Part shown: one piece after another, positions 17,153 through 27,500 of the stretch | Layout of the letters: each line of letters starts with the position of its first letter | Numbering within the stretch: position 1 is the stretch's first letter | Origin: Firmicutes bacterium UBA5010 | GTDB taxonomy: Bacteria > Bacillota > Clostridia > Tissierellales > Sedimentibacteraceae | Length of the DNA: 64,000 nucleotides | Assembly (NCBI GenBank): GCA_002396645.1 | Contig: DGYI01000044.1 | Span: forward strand, 27,824 to 91,823 | Reading direction: 5' to 3' | Program-made: the position numbers and the translations under genes | Notes under the pieces: generated by a model | The model's input: only the letters and a program-made list of their open reading frames with translations | What the model was told of the DNA's origin: nothing | Database searches by the model: none

Positions 17153-18425
17153 TCTCCTTTATATCAAGATTTGTGGTTATTTCTACATCTAAACCATATC
17201 CTGCAAGTGTTTTAAAAAATCTGCGCTGTACATCTGTGCTTACAAGCGGTGATGTAAAACTAATAACGCAGTTATCATTATATGAGCACATACAAACCTG
17301 CAAACGCTTCGTACATGTAAATACATCAAACAAATTAATATATGGTTTAAATTCCTCCGGCATTTCGATTTTTCCTACATTAGAGAATGCAGCGGTTACA
17401 CCCCTGTCCGCTAACATAGACGCTATTTTCATAATAGGATTTTTTAAAAATAACGGTATAATCTTGGCAGCAAATTGATTTTCAAGTGCTGACAGTCTAA
17501 TCATACGTTCACTTAATTTCTCAGCGGTTACTTTCTCTTTCAGAGATTTATCCACGTATTCTATTATATCCGATAATTCAGAGCTATTTTTCATAAAATT
17601 ATATTCAATATTTACTACACCGAAAAAATTTCTTGCTGACTCAGACTCAAAGAAATTTCTTAAATTTACCGGAACACAAACGACTACAGGCTTTGTTTTA
17701 TCGCGCATAGCCATGCATTGTCCTATAGAGCGAATAAGTATCGAAAGTAAAAAGGCTGTAAGTGTAGAGTTGTGTTCATGTGCCTTTTCTAACAATTTTT
17801 TAACGGATACTCTTCCTTCAATAACACGAACAATTCCTATATCAACATATTCTTCTTTAAATCTAAAGGCTCTTGGCGTTTTTTCCTTAAAAGGAAGCTT
17901 CTTTTTTAAGTAATACTTAAAGAAGCTGTCATCTACCTTTTCTCTTTCAGAGGCATTGTAATTAAACATTAAGTGCTTACCATCAAGTTCTTTAGAATAT
18001 TTTTCTTTCAGATAATAAAATACTAATGTTTTTAAAAAATTTAATGCTCCTGTTCCATCTGATAATGCGTGGTATACTTCTAAATTTATACGTTTTTCAA
18101 AATAAGTAACTTCAAACAGAAGATTTCTTCTGATGCTGCTGTAAATAGGCGCGCACGGCATTTTGTATTCCTCTCTGACAACAGGCTTTATTGAGCTATC
18201 CTCTAAGTAGTACCAAAACATTCCTTTTTTAAGCACCGATTTATAGAACGGAAATCTTTCTATAGTTAAATCCAGAGCATTTTTTAACACATCTTTATCT
18301 ACATTTTCGTATAATTCACAGGTGCATCTAAACACCTTGCTATCTCTACTATTAACAGTAGGCGGAAATATCTTGGCAGCATTATCAAGTTTCCTCCAAC
18401 TTCTTTGTACTTTCTTATTATCCAA
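17133..18425 (-). CDS. Condensation-fold acyltransferase-like protein
   Basis: 430 residues of the chloramphenicol-acetyltransferase/condensation superfamily. The motif YHALSDGTG places His119 and Asp123 in the HxxxD(G) pattern that catalyses acyl transfer in NRPS condensation domains and alcohol acetyltransferases. It is free-standing, without a carrier protein nearby. The start is TTG 18425 with GGAGGTGATTTC before it. Tight linkage to an esterase of the hormone-sensitive-lipase family suggests that the pair makes and breaks an ester or acyl lipid (inference). The true substrates are unknown. Confidence 0.72.
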   Translation of the reverse strand: MDNKKVQRSWRKLDNAAKIFPPTVNSRDSKVFRCTCELYENVDKDVLKNALDLTIERFPFYKSVLKKGMFWYYLEDSSIKPVVREEYKMPCAPIYSSIRRNLLFEVTYFEKRINLEVYHALSDGTGALNFLKTLVFYYLKEKYSKELDGKHLMFNYNASEREKVDDSFFKYYLKKKLPFKEKTPRAFRFKEEYVDIGIVRVIEGRVSVKKLLEKAHEHNSTLTAFLLSILIRSIGQCMAMRDKTKPVVVCVPVNLRNFFESESARNFFGVVNIEYNFMKNSSELSDIIEYVDKSLKEKVTAEKLSERMIRLSALENQFAAKIIPLFLKNPIMKIASMLADRGVTAAFSNVGKIEMPEEFKPYINLFDVFTCTKRLQVCMCSYNDNCVISFTSPLVSTDVQRRFFKTLAGYGLDVEITTNLDIKENEDAIL

Positions 18426-18429
18426 GAAA

Positions 18430-19353
18430 TCACCTCCAAAGAAATTCGTTTATTATATCATAGGTTTTTTGTACCATATCAAAATTAGGCGGCAATGAAA
18501 AGTATCCATGTAATGCATCGGGGATACGATATATATAAGCCTTGTTTCCTGCTTCTAGTAATTTTTCGCCATAAGCTTCTCCCTCATCTCTTAATGGGCA
18601 AAATTCAGCGGTAATTATTAAGCTTTCAGGTTGATTTGTCAAATCGCAAGCACATAATGGAGAGAAATACGGATTTTTTTTATCCTCCTCAGAAGAAATA
18701 TAAAGATCCATATATCCCTCTACTCTTTTTGAAGTCAAAAGATAATCCTTTCCATTTTCTTTAACTGAAGCAAATGGTGAATTTTCACTGTAATCATTGC
18801 CTGCTGCAGGATAAATCAGTATTTGCTTTGCAGGCATAAACTCTTTTCTGTCTCTTGCCATAAGTGATAAAGCAGCCGCTAAATTACCTCCTGCACTATC
18901 ACCGATAACAGTTATGTTTTCGGGTTTTATATCGCTGTAGTTTTCATCTGTATATAGTTTTTTTGCCACAGCATAGCAATCTTCCAAGCCGATAGGGAAC
19001 TTGTTTTCCGGTGCTAATCTATAGTCTACCGAAACTACAATATGCTTAGTTAAACGAGCCATATTAGCACATACCTTCGTATAGCTGTCAATGTTTCCTG
19101 ATACCCAGCCTCCGCCATGAAAAAATAAAAGCATACGGTCAGTTTCTTCATCTTTAGGAGAAAATATTCGCACAGGAATTTCATGTTCTCCGTTTAGAAT
19201 TAAATGGTCCCATATTTTATAATTTTTAGATGTCTTGAAACCCCTGCCTTTTAAATTCTTTACCCTACGATGTAATTTATATGTTTTTTTTATATCTACA
19301 TCAGGATAAGACAAAGCCTTTAATGCCGCAAGCATAACTTTACTTATAGCCAT
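18430..19353 (-). CDS. Alpha/beta-hydrolase esterase of the hormone-sensitive-lipase family
   Basis: 307 residues with oxyanion motif HGGG (79-82), nucleophile elbow GDSAGG (Ser153), and Asp256 and His282 completing a catalytic triad at the usual positions. It has no signal peptide, so it acts in the cytoplasm on a carboxylic ester or acylated small molecule. It is the first gene of a three-gene unit with a condensation-fold protein four bases downstream and a zinc-ribbon membrane protein. Confidence 0.9.
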   Translation of the reverse strand: MAISKVMLAALKALSYPDVDIKKTYKLHRRVKNLKGRGFKTSKNYKIWDHLILNGEHEIPVRIFSPKDEETDRMLLFFHGGGWVSGNIDSYTKVCANMARLTKHIVVSVDYRLAPENKFPIGLEDCYAVAKKLYTDENYSDIKPENITVIGDSAGGNLAAALSLMARDRKEFMPAKQILIYPAAGNDYSENSPFASVKENGKDYLLTSKRVEGYMDLYISSEEDKKNPYFSPLCACDLTNQPESLIITAEFCPLRDEGEAYGEKLLEAGNKAYIYRIPDALHGYFSLPPNFDMVQKTYDIINEFLWR

Positions 19354-19399
19354 TAAAATCCCACCTTAATTATTAACACTATTATTTGTAATTATAATA

Positions 19400-22057
19400 T
19401 TATCTATTTTTCATTTGTTCAAGTCTTTCTGAAACTGTATTCATCATATCTTGATATTTAGCCATTTTTTCTCTTTCCTCAGCTACTACGTTTTCAGGCG
19501 CCTTGCTCATGAATTTTTCATTTGAAAGTTTTCCTTTAACTCTGTCAAGTTCTGATTGAAGCTTAATCTTCTCTTTTTCAAGTCTCTCTATCTCTTTTTC
19601 AAAGTCTATCAAATCAGCAAGCGGCAAGCAGATTTCCGTTCCATCTATTACTCCTGTTGCAGTATCTTCGCTTATTTCAGACTTATTGTTTACTATTTGT
19701 ATTTCTGTTATATTTGCAAGAGTAGCAAAGTATTGTGAAGCATTTTCAAGATATGAGCGTACACTTTCCTTTGACGGTATGAATACGGCTCTTGCCTTTC
19801 TTGACGGAGCAACATTCATTTCGGCTCTTATATTTCTTATCTTTGTTACTGCCTCCATGATAAACTGCATATTTTGCTCTGCATCCGGGAAGCTTTCGAT
19901 GTCAGCATATTTTGGCCAATCAGATTTTATAAGCCTTGAGGAAGTACCCGGCAAATTAGACCAAATTTCCTCTGTTATAAACGGCATAAACGGATGAAGC
20001 AGCCTAAGCATATCTTTAAGAACTTTTATCAGTACAAATTTAGCAGTATCCTTAGTCAATTTGTCATCGCCATATAATCTCGGCTTAACTATCTCTATAT
20101 ACCAGTCGCAGTATTCGTTCCAGATAAAATCATATATTTTTTGTGCGGCTATACCAAGCTCAAACTTATCAAGGTTTTGAGTAACTTCTTTTGTAACTGT
20201 ATTTACTCTTGAAATTATCCACTTATCTTCTGTTTTCAAATTTGCAAATGCTGTTTTTTCATCTAAAATGGTTTTGCTTTCAGAATCATTTTCTAAATTC
20301 ATCAAAACGAATCTCGAAGCATTCCAAAGCTTATTTGCAAAGTTTCTGCAAGCCTCAAGCTTCTCAACTTTAAATCTTGTATCATTTCCCGGAGATATAC
20401 CTGTCATAAGCATAAATCTTAAAGCATCCGCTCCGTATTGGTCTATAATTTCAAGCGGATCTACACCGTTACCGAGAGATTTGGACATTTTTCTTCCTTC
20501 CGCATCTCTTACAAGTCCGTGAATGAAAACATGCTCAAACGGAACCTTTCCAAGCTGTTCAAGACTTGAGAACACCATTCTTACAACCCAGAAAAATATT
20601 ATATCATATCCTGTAACTAAGACATTTGTAGGGAAGAAATAATCAAGTTCAGGTGTTTTTTCAGGCCAGCCCAGCGTCGAAAACGGCCATAAGGCTGAAC
20701 TGAACCACGTATCGAGTACGTCTTCATCCTGCTTAATATCAGTGCTGCCGCATTTATCACATTTATGCGGAGCATCTCTTAATACCATCATTTCTTTGCA
20801 ATCCTGACAATAATATGCAGGTATTCTGTGTCCCCACCATAATTGTCTTGATATACACCAATCTCTTATCCCCTCAAGCCAATTATAATATATCTTTGTA
20901 AATCTTTCGGGAACAAATTCTACATCTTTGTTTTGTGCAGCTTCAATAGCAGGCTTTGCAAGCTCTTCCATCTTAACAAACCACTGGTCGGAAACTCTTG
21001 GCTCAACTACGCTGTGGCATCTGTAGCAGGTTCCTACGTTATGAGCTGTATCTTCAATTTTCAATATATATCCGCTTTCTTCCAACTCTTTGACAAATGC
21101 TTTTCGGCACTCATATCTGTCCATGCCGTTGTATTTGCCGGCAACTTCATTCATCGTTCCGTTTTCATTCATGCAGGAAATAAATTCGAGCTTATGTCTT
21201 AAGCCTATTTCAAAGTCGTTAGGGTCATGGCACGGAGTTATTTTAAGCGCTCCGGTACCCTTAGTCATATCAGGGTATTCGTCACCTATAATTTCTATCT
21301 CTCTTCCCACTAAAGGAACTATTACTTTTCTTCCTATAAGATTTTTATATCTTTCATCATCATAGTGTGCGGCTATTGCGGTATCTCCGAATATTGTTTC
21401 AGGTCTTGTTGTAGCAACTATGAAATACTCATCAGGATTATCAGCATACGGATATTTTACATAGTAATATTTTCCGGGCTTATCCTCATGTTCAACCTCG
21501 GCATCCGATATGGAGGTCAAGCAATCTGTACACCAGTTTATGATTCTGTTTCCTCTGTATATAAGGCCCTTTTCATAAAGCTTGATAAAAACCTCCGTTA
21601 CAGCCTTATTACAGCCTTCATCCATTGTAAATCTTTCTTTTGACCAGTCACAGGAGTTACCGAGCTTTCTCATCTGCTCTACTATTCTTCCGCCGTACTC
21701 TTCCTTCCAAGCCCACGCTCTTTTAAGAAATTCATCTCTTCCAAGCTCTTCCTTGGATTTTCCTTCTTCGTCTCTTATCCTTTCAACTACCTTTACCTCT
21801 GTAGCTATGCTTGCATGATCTGTACCCGGCAGCCATAAGGCTTCAAAGCCCTGCATTCTTTTCCATCTGATTAGAACATCCTGCAAGGTATGATCAAGCG
21901 CATGCCCCATATGAAGCTGCCCTGTGATGTTTGGCGGAGGCAAAACAATCGTGTAAGGGGTTTTATCCTTATTTACATCCGCCTTAAAGCAATTTTCATC
22001 CATCCACGCCTTATAAATTTTTTCTTCAAAATCTTTCGGATTATATTTTGTATTCAA
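19400..22057 (-). CDS. valS: Valyl-tRNA synthetase
   Basis: 885 residues from a TTG start at 22057 with AAGGAGG eight bases upstream; an apparent longer frame to 22132 only reads into the T-box leader. Class I signatures are present: HMGH after PPPNITGQL and RKMSKSLGN. The editing domain (TTRPETIFGDTAI), anticodon-binding region and C-terminal coiled coil (FEKEIERLEKEKIKLQSEL) are all intact. It charges tRNA-Val, and expression is controlled by the T-box leader. Confidence 0.98.
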   Translation of the reverse strand: MNTKYNPKDFEEKIYKAWMDENCFKADVNKDKTPYTIVLPPPNITGQLHMGHALDHTLQDVLIRWKRMQGFEALWLPGTDHASIATEVKVVERIRDEEGKSKEELGRDEFLKRAWAWKEEYGGRIVEQMRKLGNSCDWSKERFTMDEGCNKAVTEVFIKLYEKGLIYRGNRIINWCTDCLTSISDAEVEHEDKPGKYYYVKYPYADNPDEYFIVATTRPETIFGDTAIAAHYDDERYKNLIGRKVIVPLVGREIEIIGDEYPDMTKGTGALKITPCHDPNDFEIGLRHKLEFISCMNENGTMNEVAGKYNGMDRYECRKAFVKELEESGYILKIEDTAHNVGTCYRCHSVVEPRVSDQWFVKMEELAKPAIEAAQNKDVEFVPERFTKIYYNWLEGIRDWCISRQLWWGHRIPAYYCQDCKEMMVLRDAPHKCDKCGSTDIKQDEDVLDTWFSSALWPFSTLGWPEKTPELDYFFPTNVLVTGYDIIFFWVVRMVFSSLEQLGKVPFEHVFIHGLVRDAEGRKMSKSLGNGVDPLEIIDQYGADALRFMLMTGISPGNDTRFKVEKLEACRNFANKLWNASRFVLMNLENDSESKTILDEKTAFANLKTEDKWIISRVNTVTKEVTQNLDKFELGIAAQKIYDFIWNEYCDWYIEIVKPRLYGDDKLTKDTAKFVLIKVLKDMLRLLHPFMPFITEEIWSNLPGTSSRLIKSDWPKYADIESFPDAEQNMQFIMEAVTKIRNIRAEMNVAPSRKARAVFIPSKESVRSYLENASQYFATLANITEIQIVNNKSEISEDTATGVIDGTEICLPLADLIDFEKEIERLEKEKIKLQSELDRVKGKLSNEKFMSKAPENVVAEEREKMAKYQDMMNTVSERLEQMKNR

Positions 22058-22082
22058 TATTTCTTCCTCCTTCTTTATATAC

Positions 22083-22124
22083 AAAAAAGCGAGTTTTCTT
22101 ATCCTATAGGACGAGAAAACCCGC
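22083..22124 (-). terminator. T-box regulated terminator
   Basis: AGAAAACCCGC (22114-22124) pairs with GCGAGTTTTCT (22089-22099), with one G-U pair in the transcript, and a run of six U follows. The 5' arm overlaps the T-box sequence, as expected for the competing antiterminator. Confidence 0.9.
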
Positions 22125-22316
22125 GGTACCACCTAAATTCCAATTACGGCTCTTAATTATTTAACGGTTTTATCCGTTTAATCCTACTGCTATTTCAGAT
22201 TAAATGCTCCAAAGCTACCTTCAATATATATTTCCTATGCAGTCTTTCAGCCAAGGCACCGCACTCTCTAAAGGCTTTTTATATTTACTCCTCTTTATCA
22301 TTGCAATATATTTATT
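22083..22316 (-). promoter_or_regulatory. T-box riboswitch, valine-specific
   Basis: The leader contains the conserved T-box TAGGTGGTACCGCGG (22120-22134), an upstream stem I with AAAGAGGAGTA and an AGAGAG-type segment, and a specifier codon GTA (22216-22218) in GAAGGTAGCTTTGGAGC. Uncharged tRNA-Val binding would favour the antiterminator over the terminator at 22083-22124. The specifier agrees with valS downstream. Confidence 0.95.
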
Positions 22317-22323
22317 TCAATTT

Positions 22324-22352
22324 ATGATATTAAAATTTATCATAAATGTCAA
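22324..22352 (-). promoter_or_regulatory. Sigma-A promoter of valS
   Basis: Reading leftward there is TTGACA (22347-22352), 17 bases and TATCAT (22324-22329), just ahead of the T-box leader. Confidence 0.8.
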
Positions 22353-22430
22353 TAGTTTTTTATTGAAAACTCTGCCCGAAAAATTTAAAAATTATTTATA
22401 ACTCTCAAAACTTAAGAAACCATAAAATTT

Positions 22431-24428
22431 TTACTTCATTATCAATTCATATAATCTGTACAGCATTAATGCGGCTTCTGCCCTGGTAGCATTTGCTTTT
22501 GGATTGAATTTTCCGTCAGTTCCTTTTATTATCCCGTTATGAATTGTAATCACAGCTCCTTCTTCTGCCCATGATGCAATGGTACTTCCATCGCTGAATT
22601 TTGTTAATGCTGTTTTGTCTTGTTTTTTATATGAATTTTTCAGCAATATTTCTCCTATTATCTTCGACATTTCCTCTCTGGTGATATATCCGTTCGGATC
22701 GAAGCTAAGTTCGGACTTGCCGTTTATAAGACCTTCTCTATATACTGCTGCTATAGATTTATAGTACCATTTATCCTTATTCACATCTTTAAAAGCTAAG
22801 CTTCCTTCTAAATTTTCGTTATACTTTAGCATTCTTGATATCAACGCAGAAAACTCGGCTCTTGTGATATTGTCGGCAGGTGCAAATTTATCTAAGGTGC
22901 TTCCGTTTACTATTCCTCTTGCTGTCATGCTGTTTATAGCCTCTTCTGCCCATTTGTAATTTGTTAAATCCTTAAATGCAGACTCATTCTCTTCTACTCT
23001 AAATTCACCTAATTTATGAGTTAAAAATTTAATGCCCTTTGCAGATTGGTCATATACTCCCCCTATCAAGCTTTTTATTCCGTCTTCACCAACCAAAACT
23101 ACAGTAAGATTATTTTTATTTGTCATATCAGCGTCATAATCCAGCGTTATCTTGAGCGGATTTTCTAATATATTTAACTCCCTCTCAGATTGCTCTAATT
23201 TTATAATTACTTCACTTTTATTCTTTTCAAATTTTATTTTTATATCATCTTTTATATCTTTACCTATAAAGTCAGGAGCTATTTCAATTAAAGCTTGATT
23301 TGAAAATATTTTTACATTCTCTACTTTTTTGAGCACTGCCCTTTCTAAAAACAGCTTTGACAGTGTAAATTCACTGATATTTCTACTCTTCTCAACAGCA
23401 TTTATTTTAACACTCTTTTTTATATTTCTATTTGAATCTTCGCTGATTTTAGACAGCTTATCTTCAACTTTAATGGAAATATCCAATATTTTATCAATTA
23501 TTTTATTTATTGCATTTTTATCCTTTATTGTGCCTATGGAATTTAAAATTATTCCCATATTTTCCGAAGCCGCTTCAGCAAATTCCTCTATGCTTTTCAT
23601 GTCATCGGATGTCAGGTTTACCGTTACAGCTCCAAAATAATCTAATAATTTTTGTATTGCCTCTATTATCTCTTTTTCTGTAGAATTTTTGTTGTTTATA
23701 ATCTTTAGAGTTTCCTCGATAATTTTATTCAATTCAGATGTATTGTAGCTGTTTGAAGGCATCGGCGCTCCTATATCTTGTCCCAAATTCTCAGTATATA
23801 GCCACTTTATGATATCTCCATTTTTTAAGCTTACTAAACCTGCTCCGACATTAGGATATACCCCATTTACCGAATACATCCATCCACTGCCTTCTCCTCT
23901 GTCAAGCTGCCTTTGATTATCAATACTTGCTATATATCCGTTTATATTTTCATATTCAATGCCCTTGCTGCCGAGTATTCTGGTTGTTAAGTTTAATACA
24001 GTTTCATTATCAGATATAACAATATTTTTTTCGTCTAAAACAACACCCTTATATCCCTTAATATATAGGTCTACTTTCTCGTCCTTAGGTTCTTCCGGAT
24101 TGGAAGAGCTTTTCATTACAATTTCTATTGTTGCTATCTTATCATCAACTTTAACCTGGCATTCGTAAGTCTTATCTAAGTCTAAAGTAGTTTTAAATTC
24201 TATTTTCCCTAAATCATCCGTTACACCTTGATTTATATAGTAATATTTTATTTCATCTTTAATCGTTATGCTTGCAGATCTGTTTCTGACGCTGCTTACG
24301 CTTATAGTTACATCATTATTATTTTGAATATACTCTATTGAAATATTTTGTTCTGCCATGACCATTGATGGTATGAGCATAAGCAAAATTAATACAATCG
24401 ACATGATTCTCTGAATATTTTTTCGCAT
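22431..24428 (-). CDS. S-layer-anchored protein with a transcobalamin-like DUF4430 domain
   Basis: 665 residues. A signal peptide (1-25) is followed by a DUF4430 beta domain at roughly 115-225, recognised by GWMYSVNGVYPNVGAG...KNGDIIKWLYTENLGQDIGA. A long charged helical/beta middle follows, then three SLH domains (about 480-665) with TRAEFSA, TREEMSK and TRAEAAL. SLH domains bind pyruvylated wall polysaccharide, so the protein sits on the outer surface. DUF4430 is the bacterial relative of the C-terminal domain of transcobalamin and intrinsic factor. The gene lies 161 bases behind the 1656-residue protein and may share its cobalamin riboswitch. Corrinoid binding is inference. Confidence 0.85.
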   Translation of the reverse strand: MRKNIQRIMSIVLILLMLIPSMVMAEQNISIEYIQNNNDVTISVSSVRNRSASITIKDEIKYYYINQGVTDDLGKIEFKTTLDLDKTYECQVKVDDKIATIEIVMKSSSNPEEPKDEKVDLYIKGYKGVVLDEKNIVISDNETVLNLTTRILGSKGIEYENINGYIASIDNQRQLDRGEGSGWMYSVNGVYPNVGAGLVSLKNGDIIKWLYTENLGQDIGAPMPSNSYNTSELNKIIEETLKIINNKNSTEKEIIEAIQKLLDYFGAVTVNLTSDDMKSIEEFAEAASENMGIILNSIGTIKDKNAINKIIDKILDISIKVEDKLSKISEDSNRNIKKSVKINAVEKSRNISEFTLSKLFLERAVLKKVENVKIFSNQALIEIAPDFIGKDIKDDIKIKFEKNKSEVIIKLEQSERELNILENPLKITLDYDADMTNKNNLTVVLVGEDGIKSLIGGVYDQSAKGIKFLTHKLGEFRVEENESAFKDLTNYKWAEEAINSMTARGIVNGSTLDKFAPADNITRAEFSALISRMLKYNENLEGSLAFKDVNKDKWYYKSIAAVYREGLINGKSELSFDPNGYITREEMSKIIGEILLKNSYKKQDKTALTKFSDGSTIASWAEEGAVITIHNGIIKGTDGKFNPKANATRAEAALMLYRLYELIMK

Positions 24429-24482
24429 TTTTTACTCCTTTACCTTGTATTTAACAATTGAATTTATTTTGATACGAAAGCA

Positions 24483-24528
24483 GGGAAATCTCCTCTTTTG
24501 CATTTAAAGCTAAAGAGGAAATATTCCC
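24483..24528. repeat. Intergenic hairpin between two surface-protein genes
   Basis: GGGAAATCTCCTCTTTTGC pairs, with small bulges, with GCTAAAGAGGAAATATTCCC across a seven-base loop. There is no U-tract, so it is more likely a processing or stability element that tunes the second gene than a terminator. Confidence 0.5.
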
Positions 24529-24589
24529 CTTTATTAATTCACAGATTTGTTAATAACCTTAAATCGCAGCTGTGAATTATATCCTTTTT

Positions 24590-27500
24590 TTAATTAGCTA
24601 TTTCAAATTCTGTGTAATCGTTCATTATTATAGTTTGATTTTCCAAGCTGTCCCATAGGAATATCCTGATATAATAATCTCCGCTGACAGAAATTAATAA
24701 ACCTACAGCTAACTCTTTTTCTTCATCGCTGCTTAATTCTGCTCTCTCTATTTCATAACTTATCATTTTATTGCTTTTCTTGTCATATAAAGCTACTATC
24801 AAGGTTACCGATTTTTTCTCTTTTGTTAAATTCTTCACTTCTATCTTTGCCTCAAGTTTATTTTCACTTGATATTTCGGTACTTCCGGTATAATTTGTTT
24901 CAAATTCTTTTTCTGATATGCTTAGTTCAACACTATGATTTATGCTTTTACCCTCAAGCTTTGCAGTTATAATAACCTCACCCGGTTTTTTAGTTTTTAC
25001 AATTCCGGCCTCATCTACTGTTGCTATTTCGCTGTCTGAGCTTGACCATTCTATTTTACCGGCAGGTACTAAATTGTTATTAGAGTCATATCCATTTACA
25101 AACAGCTTTATTATCTCGCCTTCTATTATCTTAGATATAGCAGGCTTTTGGATTGCTATTCTGACAATTTCGTTATCGTTTAGTTTTATTTCATTAAACA
25201 TTGATTTGCCCATATATACATCAGCTAAGGCAATAAAAGCCTGTTCTGTTATCATATCAATATCTGTACCATATTCTGATTTATTTTCAAAATGTCCGTC
25301 TTCATAGAAGCTCATCAAGGAATCCACTATAGTTTTTCCGTTTTTAGTCCATCCTTCTGATAAAGGATCTTCTCCTACTGCTATCAAGCCTTGAAGAACT
25401 GCCGATGCCGAATACGGATTTTCTGCGCCATATACTATATAACCTCCTGTATTTGCATCCTGTTCTGCTTTAAGATAGCTTAGACCTTTGTTTATCGCAT
25501 CCTGCACCTGAGCTTTATCTTTGTATCTTACCAAAGCTGTTAAAACCATGCCAGTTTCATCTATTCCGGCAAAACTGCCTTTTGCATCCTGATATCTTAT
25601 CAAAGCATCTATCGCTTTTTCCCTGTCATATTGAGCATTAGCCATGTCTAAGGCTAAGACAGAAAAAGCAAGAGTTGTCGGGTAATCATCATATTGTCCT
25701 ATGATAAATTTACCTTCGGCGTTTTGAGCAGACACTAAAGCTTCTACATAATTTTTACCCTTATGATTATACGGATTTTTCCCTGCCGCTATCAGTCCTA
25801 TAATATTACCTACATTTTCAGAAGCAGATTTAGGATTTTCATTTGTTTTAAATTTATACGCAATCTCTAATAAATCCTTATCCATATTATCACTTGTATA
25901 ATTATAGCCTATAGCCTCTCTGAAGGTATAATCGGCTTTGTTAGAATAATGCTTTCTCAAAGCTTTTATTGCATCCTCTATACTTATGTCAATTTTACCT
26001 TCTTCACTTACTCTTATTTTTATACTGTCTTTTATGCTCTTATCTTCTGCAAGAGCTGCTGTTAAGGTAACTTCACCTGCTTTTTTAGCTACCAGATTTC
26101 CATGTTCTATTACAGCTATTTCCGCATTGGAGCTTAGCCACAATATTTCCTTATCCGCAACTACAGCAGTTCCTTTGCGTACTTCTGCTACAAGAGGCAG
26201 TTCTTCACCGATACTTAGAGATGTCTTATTAGTTTTTATCTTTATACTTAGCTTTTCTTCTTCCTCGCCGCCAAGCTCTTTCCAAGTCGGAGCATTATCC
26301 CTTTCCCAATCATAGGTACAGAACCAAATAACTTTATCTCCTTCTTTTAGTTTTACCTGACCGGCAGAGAAATTTGGAATCTCGCCATTAACAGTGAACA
26401 TCCAGCCGCCTGTTACAGGTCCTGTAATTCCATAAATTGAGGTTATCCAATCACCATTTGCCTGATATTCGTCAGTAGTAGCCTGTAATGCACCAAACGC
26501 TGTGAAGCCTCCATCGTGTTTATCTTTATCTATATTTACCATACCGACATTTTTATGTACCGAATAAGTTCCATCCTCTTCAAATACTACTATAGCAGTT
26601 CCTACCGAAATTTGCTTTTCCTCCGGATCGCCTGAGCCGTTTCCTTTTTCACCTATAACAGTAACTACGGCAGATACATTTTGCTTATAAAGTTTTTGAA
26701 AATCCTCTATATTCGGATATTTTAATGCGTATTTGCCATACACTATGCTGGATAGACTGCTCTCTATTTTTACCTCAGTATTAAATTCAGGTTTTGTAAC
26801 TAACAGATTCTCATGTGCTATTATATTAGGCTTACTTGACCTGAACAGTCTCCATTGCTCTTGGTTTTCCCATCCTTCTATATTATCCGGACATATTCCT
26901 GTATTTCTGTCATCATTTATATGTCTTGTCCATACTAATTCACCGTTGATTAAGTTTACTTCCCTAAATACTCTTAAATTGCTTGTTATCTCATCAGCAC
27001 TGAGATTATCTCCTTTTATTCCTTTGAAATAATTTTCTTTAGCTAATTGCATCAAATTAATCTCATCATCTATTTCCTTCTGTGATAGAGCAGTGATTTT
27101 AATCGGTATAAGTTTTGTAACTTCTATATTCTTTTCTTTATGCTTCATATGCACTGTCAAGTTTACTTCTTCTGCTTCTTCTCCGGGCAATGGTCTGTAA
27201 ACATTTGCTCTGTAAGAATTTACTACAAGCAAGTCACTGTCACTGCTGACTTCAAACTTATAATCAAAGTAATTATCTATGCCTGTATCTTGTGGTATTA
27301 TGAGTTGAATATCATTTCTGACATCATCCGGATTTATTGCTTGCTTATTAGTGAAATCTTTGAGTTTATCAACTGTGTAATTATCATCTAAGAGCTTCTG
27401 CATTTCTGCAATTGTATCATTTACATTATCTCCCGAGACAGTCAGTTCATATTTTTGCGTTAATATTAAGTCCTCTGTTTCGTAAAAATCATGATTAAAT

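Noticed and set aside
22058..22132. N-terminal extension of valyl-tRNA synthetase
   Set aside because: The DNA is the T-box and terminator. The TTG at 22057 has a proper ribosome site.
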